A stretch of DNA of 64,000 nucleotides from Endozoicomonas sp965208385 (GTDB lineage Bacteria > Pseudomonadota > Gammaproteobacteria > Pseudomonadales > Endozoicomonadaceae), in the NCBI GenBank assembly GCA_965208385.1, contig CBDBOO010000044.1, positions 78,806 to 142,805 on the forward strand. Reading direction: 5' to 3'. The notes under the pieces were generated by a model. It did no database searches. It was not told the origin of the DNA and worked only from the letters and a program-made list of their open reading frames with translations. This document shows, piece by piece, positions 39,050 to 48,591 of the stretch. The translations under genes and the position numbers were made by a program. Numbering within the stretch: the stretch's first letter is position 1; each line of letters starts with the position of its first letter.

Positions 39050-39937
39050 TTAAACTCTGCCTTTTAATTTGAATCTATCGTAGTGCCATATCCAAAGCTG
39101 AGGGTGTCGATTGATCACTGCTTCCATCCGGGTAAAGAGTCTTTGTAAATTAACATGAACATCTTTTTCCCGGTCGCTAGTCTTCAGTAAGTCAAAAGGC
39201 TCAAAATGCAAGTGCCACAGTTGGTCGCTACTTCCTGTGCAATAGTGAAACAGCAGCGGAGTATCCATCATCAGGGCAGTCCTGATGGCGCTGGACGGTG
39301 CCTGTGTTTCCTGACCAAGAAAATTCACAGGTGCTTCTCTGGATCTCATATCAATGTGTAAAATAATGGCGGTTTTTTGTCTCAGTGTTTTAATAAACGC
39401 TAAAGGGTTGCCCCTTTTTATAAAGGGTATACCCAGTTTCATCAGGCCATATTGTCCCAGGGTATTTAGCCATCTGTTTTTTTTACCCTCACCGATGACG
39501 GTTGATACAGAAACACCTTTACGATGAAGGGCCAGCGTTCCGAGTTCGGGTGGCCCCATATGAAGAGTGGTAATGATCAGCCCTTTCTCTCTGGCCAGAG
39601 CAGCTTCCACCTGATCAAAATTGTGTAATTGGTAGCGACACTTCTGTAATCTGGGCAGGATGAGTCCATAGCTGATAAGGTTCGCTGCTGCCTGACGTGC
39701 ATGTTGGTCAAACTGATTGGTTTGAGCTTGATCAAGGCCTGTTTTCATCGCTCTTCTGGCAATCTGTCCTTTCTTCCTGTCCAGCAGATATCCACCAATG
39801 TTGACCAGTAGCCTGAACAGGCTGTCAGGCATAAACGCAAATATTGCCAGAGTCCATGAGACGGAGATTTTTTTCCAGTTTCTTGTCATCTTTTTCTCAA
39901 TAGTGCCAGCTTTATCAAGTGATTTTAGAGGAGGCAT
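39050..39937 (-). CDS. LpxL/HtrB-family lysophospholipid acyltransferase
   Basis: 295 aa. The catalytic HX4E motif is HMGPPE in ITTLHMGPPELGTLAL, and a membrane-associated hydrophobic segment lies near residues 28-50. The FIKRGNPLAFIKTLRQ and LHIDMRS regions correspond to blocks of the lipid A late acyltransferase family. It may acylate lipid A or another lipid; the exact acceptor cannot be told. It is monocistronic by position. Confidence 0.75.
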   Translation of the reverse strand: MPPLKSLDKAGTIEKKMTRNWKKISVSWTLAIFAFMPDSLFRLLVNIGGYLLDRKKGQIARRAMKTGLDQAQTNQFDQHARQAAANLISYGLILPRLQKCRYQLHNFDQVEAALAREKGLIITTLHMGPPELGTLALHRKGVSVSTVIGEGKKNRWLNTLGQYGLMKLGIPFIKRGNPLAFIKTLRQKTAIILHIDMRSREAPVNFLGQETQAPSSAIRTALMMDTPLLFHYCTGSSDQLWHLHFEPFDLLKTSDREKDVHVNLQRLFTRMEAVINRHPQLWIWHYDRFKLKGRV

Positions 39938-40107
39938 CCTTACTAAACAGCCATTTAATGATCTTGATTACCGAGTGGCAATGTACCAGTGTGTCTGTGG
40001 AATATTTTGAAGTTCATTCTGTTAGTATGAGTGTACTACTAAAAGTCCCACAGGAAGACTTGTTTGTTTATTTTGCAGACAGGACTATGCATGACTGGAA
40101 ATATTAA

Positions 40108-40896
40108 ATGGTTATTCTTCTTTATCTTATTTTAGGTGCATTTGCAGGAACTATTGCCGGGCTTTTTGGTATTGGTGGCGGGCTGATTATTGTCCCGGTA
40201 CTGATTTACAGTTTTGAAGTTCAGGGGTTCTCGCCGGAGGCTCTTACGCACCTTGCGGTTGGAACTTCCCTTGCCACCATTGTTATCACCTCGCTCAGTT
40301 CTGTGAAAACACACCACAGTAAAGGCGCTGTTCAGTGGCCCGTATTTCTTTTTCTGGCCATGGGTATTCTGTGGGGAAGCTGGCTTGGAGTGTATACGGC
40401 GACTCAAATGTCGGGTTTGTTATTACAGAAACTCATTGGTGTATTTGCCGTGCTGGTGGCCATTAAAATGTGGTTTGGTTTTAAATCCCGTGAGGGAACC
40501 AGTATTCCACCGAAACCACTTCTGGTGTTTGCCGGAGGCATCATCGGCTGGGTATCCAGTATTTTTGGTATCGGTGGTGGCACCCTGTCGGTACCCTTCA
40601 TGCGACGATGTAATCTGACCATGACGCAGGCGGTAGGAACCTCTTCGGCCTGTGGCTTACCTATTGCCTTGATGGGAGCAGTAGCCAATATCTTTTTTGG
40701 TCAGGGTAATGAACTATTACCCACTCTGGCGACGGGCTACGTCTACTGGCCTGCGTTTCTGGGTATAGTCCTTACCAGTGTGCTCTTTGCCCGTTTTGGA
40801 GCTCTGATGGCTCACCGCCTGCCAGCCGATAAACTGCAAAAGTTTTTTGCGATTCTACTGTTTGTGGTTGGCAGTGAATTTTTATTACCAATATAA
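40108..40896 (+). CDS. TSUP family membrane transporter (TauE/SafE)
   Basis: 262 aa with about eight membrane segments. The family's internal duplication is visible: GLFGIGGGLIIVPVLI near the N-terminus and SIFGIGGGTLSVPFM in the second half. Members move sulfur-containing or organic anions (sulfite, sulfoacetate, thiosulfate); the substrate here is unknown. It is followed 64-82 bp later by lgt. Confidence 0.88.
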   Translation: MVILLYLILGAFAGTIAGLFGIGGGLIIVPVLIYSFEVQGFSPEALTHLAVGTSLATIVITSLSSVKTHHSKGAVQWPVFLFLAMGILWGSWLGVYTATQMSGLLLQKLIGVFAVLVAIKMWFGFKSREGTSIPPKPLLVFAGGIIGWVSSIFGIGGGTLSVPFMRRCNLTMTQAVGTSSACGLPIALMGAVANIFFGQGNELLPTLATGYVYWPAFLGIVLTSVLFARFGALMAHRLPADKLQKFFAILLFVVGSEFLLPI

Positions 40897-40977
40897 GCAC
40901 ACTGTAAGAGTTCTGGTAGCTAATATAGATGGGCTGATAGACTGGTCAGACTTTTAATTTTGGATTGGAATCATTCT

Positions 40978-41856
40978 GTGATCTCTTACCCTGAAATCGA
41001 TCCCGTTGCTCTCAGTCTCGGACCTCTGAAGATTCACTGGTATGGACTGATGTACCTGCTGGCGTTTGCCGGTGCTCTCTGGCTGGGCGGCGTGCGGGCA
41101 AAAAAATCCAGTAATCTATGGCAAAAGGAGCAGGTAGGCGATCTTATTTTTTATGGTGCTGTGGGCGTCATTTTAGGTGGCCGGTTTGGCTATGTGGTTT
41201 TTTATAATTTCGATTACTTTATTCAGGATCCGCTCTGGTTGTTCAAAATCTGGGATGGCGGGATGTCTTTCCATGGCGGACTGCTTGGTGTTCTTATTGC
41301 CATGGGGTGGTATGGACGAAAACTGGGCAAGAATTTTTTTCAGATAACCGATTTTATTGCACCGCTGGTTCCCTTTGGCCTGGGCATGGGTCGAATAGGT
41401 AATTTTATAGGTGGTGAACTCTGGGGCCGGGCTACCGACGTATCCTGGGCGATGATATTCCCCCGTGATCCCAGCCAGTTACCAAGGCATCCTTCTCAGT
41501 TGTACCAGTTTTTCCTGGAAGGGATTGTTTTGTTTGGCATACTCTGGTGGTTCTCTGCCAAACCCCGGCCCCGTATGGCGGTATCAGGTATGTTTATGCT
41601 GATTTACGGCATGGCCAGATTTATCGTAGAATTTTTCCGACAGCCTGACGAACAACTGGGTTTTATCGCTTTTGACTGGCTGACAATGGGACAGTTGCTA
41701 TCTACTCCAATGATTGCACTGGGTGGTTTGCTGATGCTCTGGGCCTATCAAAAGAACCCTCTGGAAAAAGGCATGAATGTTGACGATGCGGTTTGGTTAA
41801 AACAGCATGGGTTAAAACAGCCTGGGATAAAGCTGCACGGAATGAAAAAGCGATGA
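40978..41856 (+). CDS. lgt: Prolipoprotein diacylglyceryl transferase Lgt
   Basis: 292 aa from a GTG (MISYPEIDPVALSLGPLKIHWYG); a TTG at 40960 would add six residues. It transfers diacylglycerol to the lipobox cysteine of prolipoproteins in the inner membrane. The signature GRIGNFIGGELWGR is intact, as are the HWYGLMYLLAF, WDGGMSFHGGLLG and GMARFIVEFFRQPDEQLG blocks. The C-terminal tail contains a degenerate 3 x 15-bp tandem repeat (41797-41841; LKQHG/LKQPG/IKLHG). It overlaps thyA by 4 bp (ATGA), the common lgt-thyA arrangement. Confidence 0.94.
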   Translation: MISYPEIDPVALSLGPLKIHWYGLMYLLAFAGALWLGGVRAKKSSNLWQKEQVGDLIFYGAVGVILGGRFGYVVFYNFDYFIQDPLWLFKIWDGGMSFHGGLLGVLIAMGWYGRKLGKNFFQITDFIAPLVPFGLGMGRIGNFIGGELWGRATDVSWAMIFPRDPSQLPRHPSQLYQFFLEGIVLFGILWWFSAKPRPRMAVSGMFMLIYGMARFIVEFFRQPDEQLGFIAFDWLTMGQLLSTPMIALGGLLMLWAYQKNPLEKGMNVDDAVWLKQHGLKQPGIKLHGMKKR

Positions 41857-42686
41857 AACAATATCTTGATCTGCTTCGCCACGTGAAGGAACAGGGTGTA
41901 TTTAAGGCCGATAGAACCGGCACCGGGACTTACAGTGTCTTTGGTTACCAGATGCGGTTTGATCTTGCGAAAGGTTTCCCCCTGGTGACCACTAAAAAGT
42001 GTCACCTGAGATCCATTATTCATGAACTTCTCTGGTTTCTTAAAGGGGATACCAATATTGGTTATCTTCAGGAAAACAGTGTCAGGATCTGGGATGGATG
42101 GGCGACTGACGACGGTGAGCTCGGGCCTGTTTATGGTAAACAGTGGCGCAGCTGGGAGGGCAGTGATGGAAAAGTTACTGACCAGATTGAATGGCTTTTA
42201 AATGAAATTAAAAGCAACCCTGATTCCCGTCGTCTGGTGATCAGTGCCTGGAATCCCAGTGTATTGCCCGACGTACAATATTCACCTAAAGAAAATGCAG
42301 CAAGAGGGAACCAGGCATTGCCTCCCTGTCATTGTCTGTTTCAATTCTATGTTCTGGATGGAAAACTTTCCTGCCAGTTATATCAGCGCAGTGCCGATAT
42401 TTTTCTGGGCGTTCCGTTCAATATTGCTTCCTACGCATTGCTTACCATGATGATTGCCCAGGTATGTAATTTGAAACTGGGTGATTTTGTACACACTTTT
42501 GGTGATGCCCATATTTATTCCAATCACCTGGAGCAGGCAGAAGAGCAACTGTCCAGAAAACCCTTTCCACTTCCGGAAATGATTCTGAATCCTGACATTA
42601 AAAATCTCTTTGATTTTACCATTGAGGATATGGAGCTGATTAATTATCAGTCTCATCCTCATATAAAAGCAGCCGTGTCTATTTGA
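41853..42686 (+). CDS. thyA: Thymidylate synthase ThyA
   Basis: 277 aa from the ATG overlapping the lgt stop. It converts dUMP to dTMP using methylene-tetrahydrofolate. The catalytic cysteine is Cys159 in ALPPCHCLFQFYV, and RRLVISAWNP, QRSADIFLGVPFNIASYA and FGDAHIYSNH are the nucleotide- and folate-binding motifs. It is slightly longer than E. coli ThyA (264) through an insertion around SPKENAARGNQ. The frame runs upstream inside lgt but the family starts at MKQYLDLL. Confidence 0.96.
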   Translation: MKQYLDLLRHVKEQGVFKADRTGTGTYSVFGYQMRFDLAKGFPLVTTKKCHLRSIIHELLWFLKGDTNIGYLQENSVRIWDGWATDDGELGPVYGKQWRSWEGSDGKVTDQIEWLLNEIKSNPDSRRLVISAWNPSVLPDVQYSPKENAARGNQALPPCHCLFQFYVLDGKLSCQLYQRSADIFLGVPFNIASYALLTMMIAQVCNLKLGDFVHTFGDAHIYSNHLEQAEEQLSRKPFPLPEMILNPDIKNLFDFTIEDMELINYQSHPHIKAAVSI

Positions 42687-42774
42687 GTAAACATGATTAA
42701 TGATACGGCCCTTTAGGAGTAATCTAAAAATAACGTCCTGATTTGCTTTAGGGTGTCATTAAACATACCACTAT

Positions 42775-42865
42775 CGTAGGTTGGTGCAGAACGAAGTGAA
42801 GCCCAACATTGGCAGCAGAACGTGCTGACAGAATTGTTGGGCTTCGTCCCTCAGCCCAACCTACG
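42775..42865. repeat. Palindromic GTAGGTTGG-type dispersed element
   Basis: 91 bp with outer arms CGTAGGTTGG/CCAACCTACG and inner arms GAAGCCCAACA/TGTTGGGCTTC, all perfect, and a 26-nt centre. Elements of this GTAGGTTGGGC type are found scattered in many gammaproteobacterial genomes. It lies between thyA and the esterase gene. Confidence 0.75.
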
Positions 42866-42970
42866 CTGACAAGTCGATCTGTACGATGAAAATACGAAAC
42901 TTATTTTGAGACTATTCCTTAGTCAGTGATTTTTACATATCAGTGATTTTACATACCAGAGCTTTCAGGA

Positions 42971-43738
42971 ATGAAATTATACGCAAGGCAGCAAGGGCAA
43001 GGGCAAAATATTGTCAGCTTGCATGGGTTATTTGGATCTCAGGAAAACCTCGGAATGATAAACCGTGGTCTGGCAGAGCAGTTTTGTGTCCATGGACTGG
43101 ATGTTCGTAACCACGGACGTTCTCCCCATGATCCGGAGATGAATTATGAGGCTATGGCTGCAGATGTACTTGAATATCTGGATGATCAAAACCTGAATCA
43201 GGTTTATCTCCTTGGTCATTCCATGGGGGGTAAAATTGCCATGACTCTGGCATTGAATGCGCCGGAAAGAGTTAAAAAACTGGCCGTTATTGATATTGCG
43301 CCAGTTACTTACACTGTTAGACGTCATGATGACATTCTCGCCGGGCTTGAATCCCTGGATCTCAGGACACTCACCAAACGCTCGGAAGCAGATATGCATC
43401 TTAAGTCGTTTATTGCCGAGAAAGATGTCCGGCAGTTTCTTCTCAAGAATCTGTATAAAACGGAAAATGGTGAGTACCGGTATCGAATGAATTTACAGAG
43501 TATTCATGAGCATTATCCTGAAATACAGGCAGGGCAATTCTCGGAGCGGTCATTTAACGGTGAATCGATATTTATCAAAGGAGGTGATTCGGATTACATT
43601 CTACCCGAGCATCGTGCGTCAGTTTTGAAGCTGTTTCCAGGAGCAAAGGTCAGAGTTGTCAATGGTGCCGGTCACTGGGTGCATGCCCAGAAACCAGATG
43701 TGGTGACGAAAACCCTGCTGCGTTTTTTTGCGGCGTGA
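42971..43738 (+). CDS. Alpha/beta hydrolase, YbfF-like esterase
   Basis: 255 aa. Alpha/beta hydrolase fold: LHGLFGSQENLG oxyanion region, nucleophile Ser84 in GHSMGG, acid in GGDSDYI and histidine in GAGHWVHAQKPD. DVRNHGRSPHDPEMNYEAMAADV is typical of the YbfF family of acyl-CoA/short-chain ester hydrolases. Physiological substrate unknown. Confidence 0.88.
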   Translation: MKLYARQQGQGQNIVSLHGLFGSQENLGMINRGLAEQFCVHGLDVRNHGRSPHDPEMNYEAMAADVLEYLDDQNLNQVYLLGHSMGGKIAMTLALNAPERVKKLAVIDIAPVTYTVRRHDDILAGLESLDLRTLTKRSEADMHLKSFIAEKDVRQFLLKNLYKTENGEYRYRMNLQSIHEHYPEIQAGQFSERSFNGESIFIKGGDSDYILPEHRASVLKLFPGAKVRVVNGAGHWVHAQKPDVVTKTLLRFFAA

Positions 43739-43739
43739 G

Positions 43740-43767
43740 GTTTAGTCTCCTGGGTTTAGTCTCCTGG
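43740..43767. repeat. Tandem duplication, 2 x 14 bp
   Basis: GTTTAGTCTCCTGG occurs twice, then a third partial GTTTA, filling the short space between the two convergent stop codons. Confidence 0.9.
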
Positions 43768-43769
43768 GT

Positions 43770-44396
43770 TTAGGCTGCGTCAGGCTGCATCTCAGGTGCA
43801 GCCTGTCTGAACGCAGGTAACGAATTACAGTGATTGTAGATTGCTTCGATTTTGGGATAAGCGTCCATGGATACTTTAAATCGAAGGGCATTAAACACCT
43901 GTGGCACCAGGCAGATATCGGCAAGTGTTGGCTCCCCGGCACAACAGAACAGGCTATCATCCAGTTGTTTTTCCAGGGCATCAAAGCCCTGACTCACCCA
44001 GTGATGAATCCACTGTATTTTGGCTTCATCTTTCTGGGACATCTCACCCTGAAGGTACTTAAGAATTCTTAGGTTATTTATGGGATGAACATCGCAACTG
44101 ATGGCATAGGCAATACTTCTGATCTGTGCTTTTTGCCAGCTGTTACCCGGTAATATCGGGTTATCGGGATAGGACTCTTCAAGCCACTCCAGAATCGCCA
44201 GTGACTGGGTAAGGATTCCGTTTTCAGTGTCCAGGCAAGGCACAAGTCCTTCCGGATTTATGTCCCTGTATTCCTTTGACTTCTGCTCTGAGGTGAGCAG
44301 GTTAACGGGAATTTGATCATACTCCAGTTCTTTCAGGTTCAGAGCAATTCGCACCCGGTAGGCTGCAGAAGAGCGGAAGTAGGAATACAGTTTCAT
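43770..44396 (-). CDS. maiA: Maleylacetoacetate isomerase MaiA
   Basis: 208 aa, zeta-class glutathione transferase. The catalytic loop SSAAYRVRIALNLK is at residues 9-22, with INPEGLVPCLDTENGILTQSLAILEWLEE for glutathione binding. It isomerises maleylacetoacetate to fumarylacetoacetate. Last gene of hmgA-fahA-maiA, 14 bp after fahA. Confidence 0.93.
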   Translation of the reverse strand: MKLYSYFRSSAAYRVRIALNLKELEYDQIPVNLLTSEQKSKEYRDINPEGLVPCLDTENGILTQSLAILEWLEESYPDNPILPGNSWQKAQIRSIAYAISCDVHPINNLRILKYLQGEMSQKDEAKIQWIHHWVSQGFDALEKQLDDSLFCCAGEPTLADICLVPQVFNALRFKVSMDAYPKIEAIYNHCNSLPAFRQAAPEMQPDAA

Positions 44397-44410
44397 CGAT
44401 TCAGCTCCGG

Positions 44411-45751
44411 TTATTGTCTGGCTGGTAAAACCAGCGCTGATACTTCACCAAACCCTATACGGGCAGAATTTTCTTTTTCACACCAGCCCCTCATGATGAC
44501 GGTGTCACCATCTTCCAGAAAGGTGCGTGATTCACCGTTAGCCAGTGCGATTGGGTTCTTGCCGCCATTGCTCAATTCCAGCAAAGAGCCGGCTTCTTCT
44601 GCCAGGGGACCAGACTGAGTGCCGCTGCCCAGTAAATCTCCGGGCTGCAGGTTACAGCCATTGACCGTGTGATGAGCCACCATTTGGGCAATGGTCCAGT
44701 AAGAGTGGCGGAAGCTGGATTCTGACAGTTTTTCGGGAGCTTCACCGGCAGTGCGCATTTTCTCCGTGGCCAGCAGAGCTTCAAGTCGCACGTCAATGGA
44801 CCCCTGTAGTGAATTGGTATCAGAAGAAAGGTACGGAAGAGGCTGGGGATCTGACGGGTCGCGGGTGAATTCTGTACGAAACGGCGCCAGAGCTTCAAGG
44901 GTTACAATCCAGGGGGACACTGTGGATGCAAAGTTTTTTGCCAGAAAGGGCCCCAGAGGCTGGTATTCCCAACCCTGAATATCACGTGCAGACCAGTCAT
45001 TAAAAAGACAGAGGCCGAATACATGATTTTCTGCCTGATCAATTGTGACGGGTTCACCCAGTGAATTACCGGAACCAATAAAGATGCCCATTTCCAGTTC
45101 GTAATCCAGGCGTTTGCAGGGTCCAAGGACAGGTTGGTCAGCATCCGGAGCTTTTGTCTGGCCAACAGGGCGGTGAAAAGCCTGGCCAGAAACGTCGATG
45201 GATGATGAGCGACCGTGATAACCAATGGGAACCCATTTATAGTTGGGTAATAAAGGGTTATCAGGGCGGAAGAAAGAACCCACACTGGTTGCATGATACA
45301 CAGAGGTATAAAAGTCTGTATAGTCACCAATGGTGCAGGGCAGCTGGTATTCAACCGAGTCCATAGGGACAAGGCAGAGTGACAGAGCTGTTTCTGTATC
45401 TGAACCTGAACGCAGTGCCCGGGACAGTTCAAGCCGGAGCTCTGACCAGTATTCAATTCCCATCCCCATAAACCGGTTCAGGGTCGTCATTGAACAGGCT
45501 TCCAGTGCTGCCTGTACATTGTCTGAAAATACATGGTCTGAAAATACATGGCCTGAAAATAATCCTGATCTGGCTACAGCAGCCAAATCAAGAACCTGAT
45601 TGCCTATGGCAACACCACCCCGAAAATTTTCATTACTGTCCTTCTGACGGAAAATGGCAAACGGCAGGTTTTGTATAGGAAAATCACATTCGGCCTCATT
45701 GGCGGATGCAACCCAGCTGGTCAGGTTAATGTCGTGTGTTTCGTTCAGCAT
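44411..45751 (-). CDS. fahA: Fumarylacetoacetase FahA
   Basis: 446 aa. It hydrolyses fumarylacetoacetate to fumarate and acetoacetate, the last step of tyrosine/homogentisate breakdown. Motifs seen: YTDFYTSVYHATSVGSFFRPDNPL, GYHGRSSS, LDYELEMGIFIG (metal-binding Glu), FNDWSARDIQGWEYQPLGPF and GDLLGSGTQSGP. An in-frame 3 x 15-bp repeat (45521-45565) encodes HVFSD/HVFSD and a decayed third copy near residue 65, outside the catalytic core. It lies 9 bp after hmgA. Confidence 0.95.
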   Translation of the reverse strand: MLNETHDINLTSWVASANEAECDFPIQNLPFAIFRQKDSNENFRGGVAIGNQVLDLAAVARSGLFSGHVFSDHVFSDNVQAALEACSMTTLNRFMGMGIEYWSELRLELSRALRSGSDTETALSLCLVPMDSVEYQLPCTIGDYTDFYTSVYHATSVGSFFRPDNPLLPNYKWVPIGYHGRSSSIDVSGQAFHRPVGQTKAPDADQPVLGPCKRLDYELEMGIFIGSGNSLGEPVTIDQAENHVFGLCLFNDWSARDIQGWEYQPLGPFLAKNFASTVSPWIVTLEALAPFRTEFTRDPSDPQPLPYLSSDTNSLQGSIDVRLEALLATEKMRTAGEAPEKLSESSFRHSYWTIAQMVAHHTVNGCNLQPGDLLGSGTQSGPLAEEAGSLLELSNGGKNPIALANGESRTFLEDGDTVIMRGWCEKENSARIGFGEVSALVLPARQ

Positions 45752-45760
45752 GCGTCTGCC

Positions 45761-47065
45761 TTATGGTTTACCATTAAAGTTTTTCTGAAGATCAGACCAG
45801 CAACTAATATAGTCAGATTGCAGGGCTTTGTGTTCCAACGCAAATGTCGTCGGTGAAAAGATAAAACGAGACTCGAACATAAAGGCCATCGTATCTTTAT
45901 AACGTACGGGTTTCAGATCCGTTTCACTGGCTTTATTGAAAACATCGGCTTCAGGTCCGTGGGGTGACATGCAGTTGTGCAGACTGGCCCCGCCAGGCTC
46001 AAAGCCTTTTTCCTTGGCATCATAAACACCATGAATCAATCCCATGAATTCACTCATTACATTGCGATGATACCAAGGGGGGCGAAAGGTATTTTCTGCC
46101 ACCATCCAGCGGGGAGGGAATATGGCAAAGTCGATGTTGGCAACACCGGGCGTATCAGACTGTGATGTCAGAACCGTGAAAATTGAAGGGTCAGGATGGT
46201 CATAGCTGACGGTATTAATGACATTGAAGCGGGACAGGTCGTACTTATAAGGAGCCGACGTACCCACCCAGGCAACAACGTCCAGTGGTGAGTGATCCAG
46301 AGGCGCTGTATATAGATGGCCAGCAAACTTACAGAGCAGTTCAAAATCCCCTTCTACATCTTCGAACCATGCGGTGGGATAGAGGAAATCCCGATCATTG
46401 GCGTAGCCGTTAGCGCCAACCGGACCTCTTTCTGGTAATACCATGGGGGCGCCGTAGTTTTCACAGATATAACCACGGGCAGAGTCATCGCTTAAATCAA
46501 TCTGAAATTTGATGCCTCTCGGGATAACCAGTATTTCACCGGGTTCAACATGAAGTAAACCGAGTTCTGTTTTTGCCAGTATTGCTCCAGCCTGGGGAAC
46601 AATCAGCATCTCGCCATCCGCGTTGTAGAAAAACCTTTGCCCCATATTCTTGTTGGCCAGGTACATGTGTATGGCAATACCGGTTTGACCGCGAACATCC
46701 CCATTGGCCGCAATGGTTGCCATACCTTCGATAAAGTCGACTTCTTCTTCCGGAATGGGCAGTGCATCCCAGCGTAACATATTCGGAGGTGGCGTTTTTT
46801 CAGTGACTGGAGCGGAGCGGATTCGATTTTCAGGAGCAGGCTTATAGTCCCCCTGGGCAACCGATGGGCGAATCCGGTACATCCAGGTTCGTCGATTTAG
46901 ATGCCTTGGTGCTGTAAAGGCCGTGGTTGAAAACTGTTCGGTATATAAACCATAGGGTGCTTTCTGGGGATTGAATTGTCCCTGGGGTAAGGCTCCGGGC
47001 AGGGCTTCCGATTCATGTTCGTTTCCAAAGCCATTCAGATATTCGATGTCTGAGGGTTTCGTCAT
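45761..47065 (-). CDS. hmgA: Homogentisate 1,2-dioxygenase HmgA
   Basis: 434 aa. It opens the homogentisate ring to maleylacetoacetate using Fe(II). The start (YLNGFGNEHESEALPGALPQGQ) is characteristic. The iron-binding region is in PPRWMVAENTFRPPWYHRNVMSEFMGL and HNCMSPHGPEADVF. First gene of the hmgA-fahA-maiA operon. No hpd or hmgR gene is in the window, so homogentisate formation and regulation lie elsewhere. Confidence 0.96.
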   Translation of the reverse strand: MTKPSDIEYLNGFGNEHESEALPGALPQGQFNPQKAPYGLYTEQFSTTAFTAPRHLNRRTWMYRIRPSVAQGDYKPAPENRIRSAPVTEKTPPPNMLRWDALPIPEEEVDFIEGMATIAANGDVRGQTGIAIHMYLANKNMGQRFFYNADGEMLIVPQAGAILAKTELGLLHVEPGEILVIPRGIKFQIDLSDDSARGYICENYGAPMVLPERGPVGANGYANDRDFLYPTAWFEDVEGDFELLCKFAGHLYTAPLDHSPLDVVAWVGTSAPYKYDLSRFNVINTVSYDHPDPSIFTVLTSQSDTPGVANIDFAIFPPRWMVAENTFRPPWYHRNVMSEFMGLIHGVYDAKEKGFEPGGASLHNCMSPHGPEADVFNKASETDLKPVRYKDTMAFMFESRFIFSPTTFALEHKALQSDYISCWSDLQKNFNGKP

Positions 47066-47152
47066 GTATTGCTACCCACGATTATTTTTGACTATTAATG
47101 AACATCTGGAGAGGAAAAGCCATTCCAAAATGTTTTTACGGGCCTAAAAAGC

Positions 47153-47176
47153 AAAAATGCCGCAGTAGAGCGGCAT
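47153..47176 (-). terminator. Rho-independent terminator of the small acidic gene
   Basis: Read on the minus strand: stem ATGCCGC-TCTACT-GCGGCAT followed by TTTT, 26 bp beyond the stop codon at 47202. It separates this gene from hmgA. Confidence 0.8.
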
Positions 47177-47201
47177 CTATGAAATATTTGTGAGTTGAGA
47201 G

Positions 47202-47447
47202 TCAGTGATAGCTTTGATCTTCATCATTATCGAAATCTTCAAAATCATCAAAAACTTCGTCATAACTATCAGCAATATCCTTTCTGAGTTTGGAGCGATC
47301 AAAATAGTCTTCAATGCCCTTTTTGATACTGGTTGACCTCAGCTCCCTGTTACAATCCATGTCTGACTGTGATTTTTTCCATTCCTGCTTACTGTTCCAG
47401 AAAATATCATCACCATCATCGTGCTGCATCGACCTTACCCTGGTCAT
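47202..47447 (-). CDS. Small acidic protein of unknown function
   Basis: 81 aa. The centre (TSIKKGIEDYFDRSKLRKDIADSYDEVFDDFEDFDND) has an R/K-x-IED-x-x-D/E-R-x-x-LRK pattern reminiscent of the PA3496 family of small gammaproteobacterial proteins, but I cannot confirm this. The last 20 residues are strongly acidic. A good terminator follows, which supports it being a real gene. Confidence 0.55.
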   Translation of the reverse strand: MTRVRSMQHDDGDDIFWNSKQEWKKSQSDMDCNRELRSTSIKKGIEDYFDRSKLRKDIADSYDEVFDDFEDFDNDEDQSYH

Positions 47448-47544
47448 AATTACTTCCTTTTCTACTGCTACTAAACATAAATCTAGGTAAAAAAATCGCG
47501 TATAGCTAAGAAAGAATGGAGATATGAATCAAAGGTACTATTAG

Positions 47545-47609
47545 ACATTAGAATCAGACATTAGAATCAGACATTAGAATCAGGTAAATGAATCAGGTAA
47601 ATGAATCAG
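47545..47609. repeat. Tandem array, 5 x 13 bp, running into the cpdA stop codon
   Basis: Three units ACATTAGAATCAG (47545-47583) and two units GTAAATGAATCAG (47584-47609); all end in GAATCAG. The TCA at 47606-47608 inside the last unit is the cpdA stop codon on the minus strand, so the array extends from the gene end outward. Confidence 0.92.
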
Positions 47610-48388
47610 TAGCCATCGGACTCAAGGTCGAGTGTAAGAGGGAAGTCCGTTAAGCGTATGATGTTGGTGATTATTTCGCCATTGTCTAGCAGGTCCAATA
47701 CTCGAAAACCGGGCATTTCCGGAGAAAGTTTGAATTTTTCAGAGTTTTCAGCAAACTGAACACAGGTGGACGGGCAGGAGAACACCGGGATTCCTGCTAA
47801 ATGGCCCTTATTATTCTGGTGTATATGCCCGTGAATGATTGCTCTGGCATTGTTATATTTTTCAATGAGCTGAGTGAACTTGTCAGTGTTACGAAGGCCA
47901 ATATCATCAAGCCAGAGGCTGCCTGTAGGGCAGGGGTGATGATGCAGAGCAATCAGAGAGTGTTTTTCCGGATAAGCCATTAAATAACGTTCAAGCAGTT
48001 CAAGCTCTTCAGTGATCAATGAACCATAGACTTCCCCCGGAGTTTGAGAGTCCAGCATGATTACCTGCCAGTCCCCCAGATCGATGTGTTTAACCATGGA
48101 CTCAGGGCTGACTTCAGCCATTAGCTGGTGATTGTCATGATTACCACAGATCCAGAAATGAGGGGTTTGAATGGAATCCAGCATATTTTTGAGGTGATGA
48201 TAAGCGTTTTTTTCACCATCCTGAGTGATATCCCCGGTCACCAGAATAGTCTGGCAGCTCTGCCAGTTCTTATTAATAAGGTCCAGAACAGCCTGAAGTG
48301 AAAATTGCGTTTTGACGCCCATCAATTGATCGGTTGGATGACCAAAAAGGTGAGTGTCTGTGATCTGGATAATTCGGGTGTGACTCAT
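47606..48388 (-). CDS. cpdA: 3',5'-cyclic-AMP phosphodiesterase CpdA (metallophosphoesterase)
   Basis: 260 aa from the ATG at 48388; a TTG three codons upstream is possible. Calcineurin-like motifs in order: ITDTHLFG (metal Asp/His), GDITQDG, CGNHDNHQ, LHHHPCP and HGHIHQ. It hydrolyses cAMP and so lowers CRP activity, relevant to the mal and glg genes in this window. It sits downstream of yqiB, with tolC beyond: the tolC-yqiB-cpdA order of enterobacteria without nudF. Confidence 0.9.
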   Translation of the reverse strand: MSHTRIIQITDTHLFGHPTDQLMGVKTQFSLQAVLDLINKNWQSCQTILVTGDITQDGEKNAYHHLKNMLDSIQTPHFWICGNHDNHQLMAEVSPESMVKHIDLGDWQVIMLDSQTPGEVYGSLITEELELLERYLMAYPEKHSLIALHHHPCPTGSLWLDDIGLRNTDKFTQLIEKYNNARAIIHGHIHQNNKGHLAGIPVFSCPSTCVQFAENSEKFKLSPEMPGFRVLDLLDNGEIITNIIRLTDFPLTLDLESDGY

Positions 48389-48591
48389 ATGGGTCAATTC
48401 AGAAAAGTCAAAGATAATTGTAACAGTGCTTTTTATTACAAAATGTGATGGAAGTCCCGTTTTTTAGTGTTTAAGCATAAGGAATCGACCATTTACATGA
48501 AGTTTATTGGAATAAGGTTATGACGCAATTCATTTGAATCTGTCGACGGGGCCTTTCAGGTTGTCTGTTCATCAGTTCGTTCATCAGTCCG

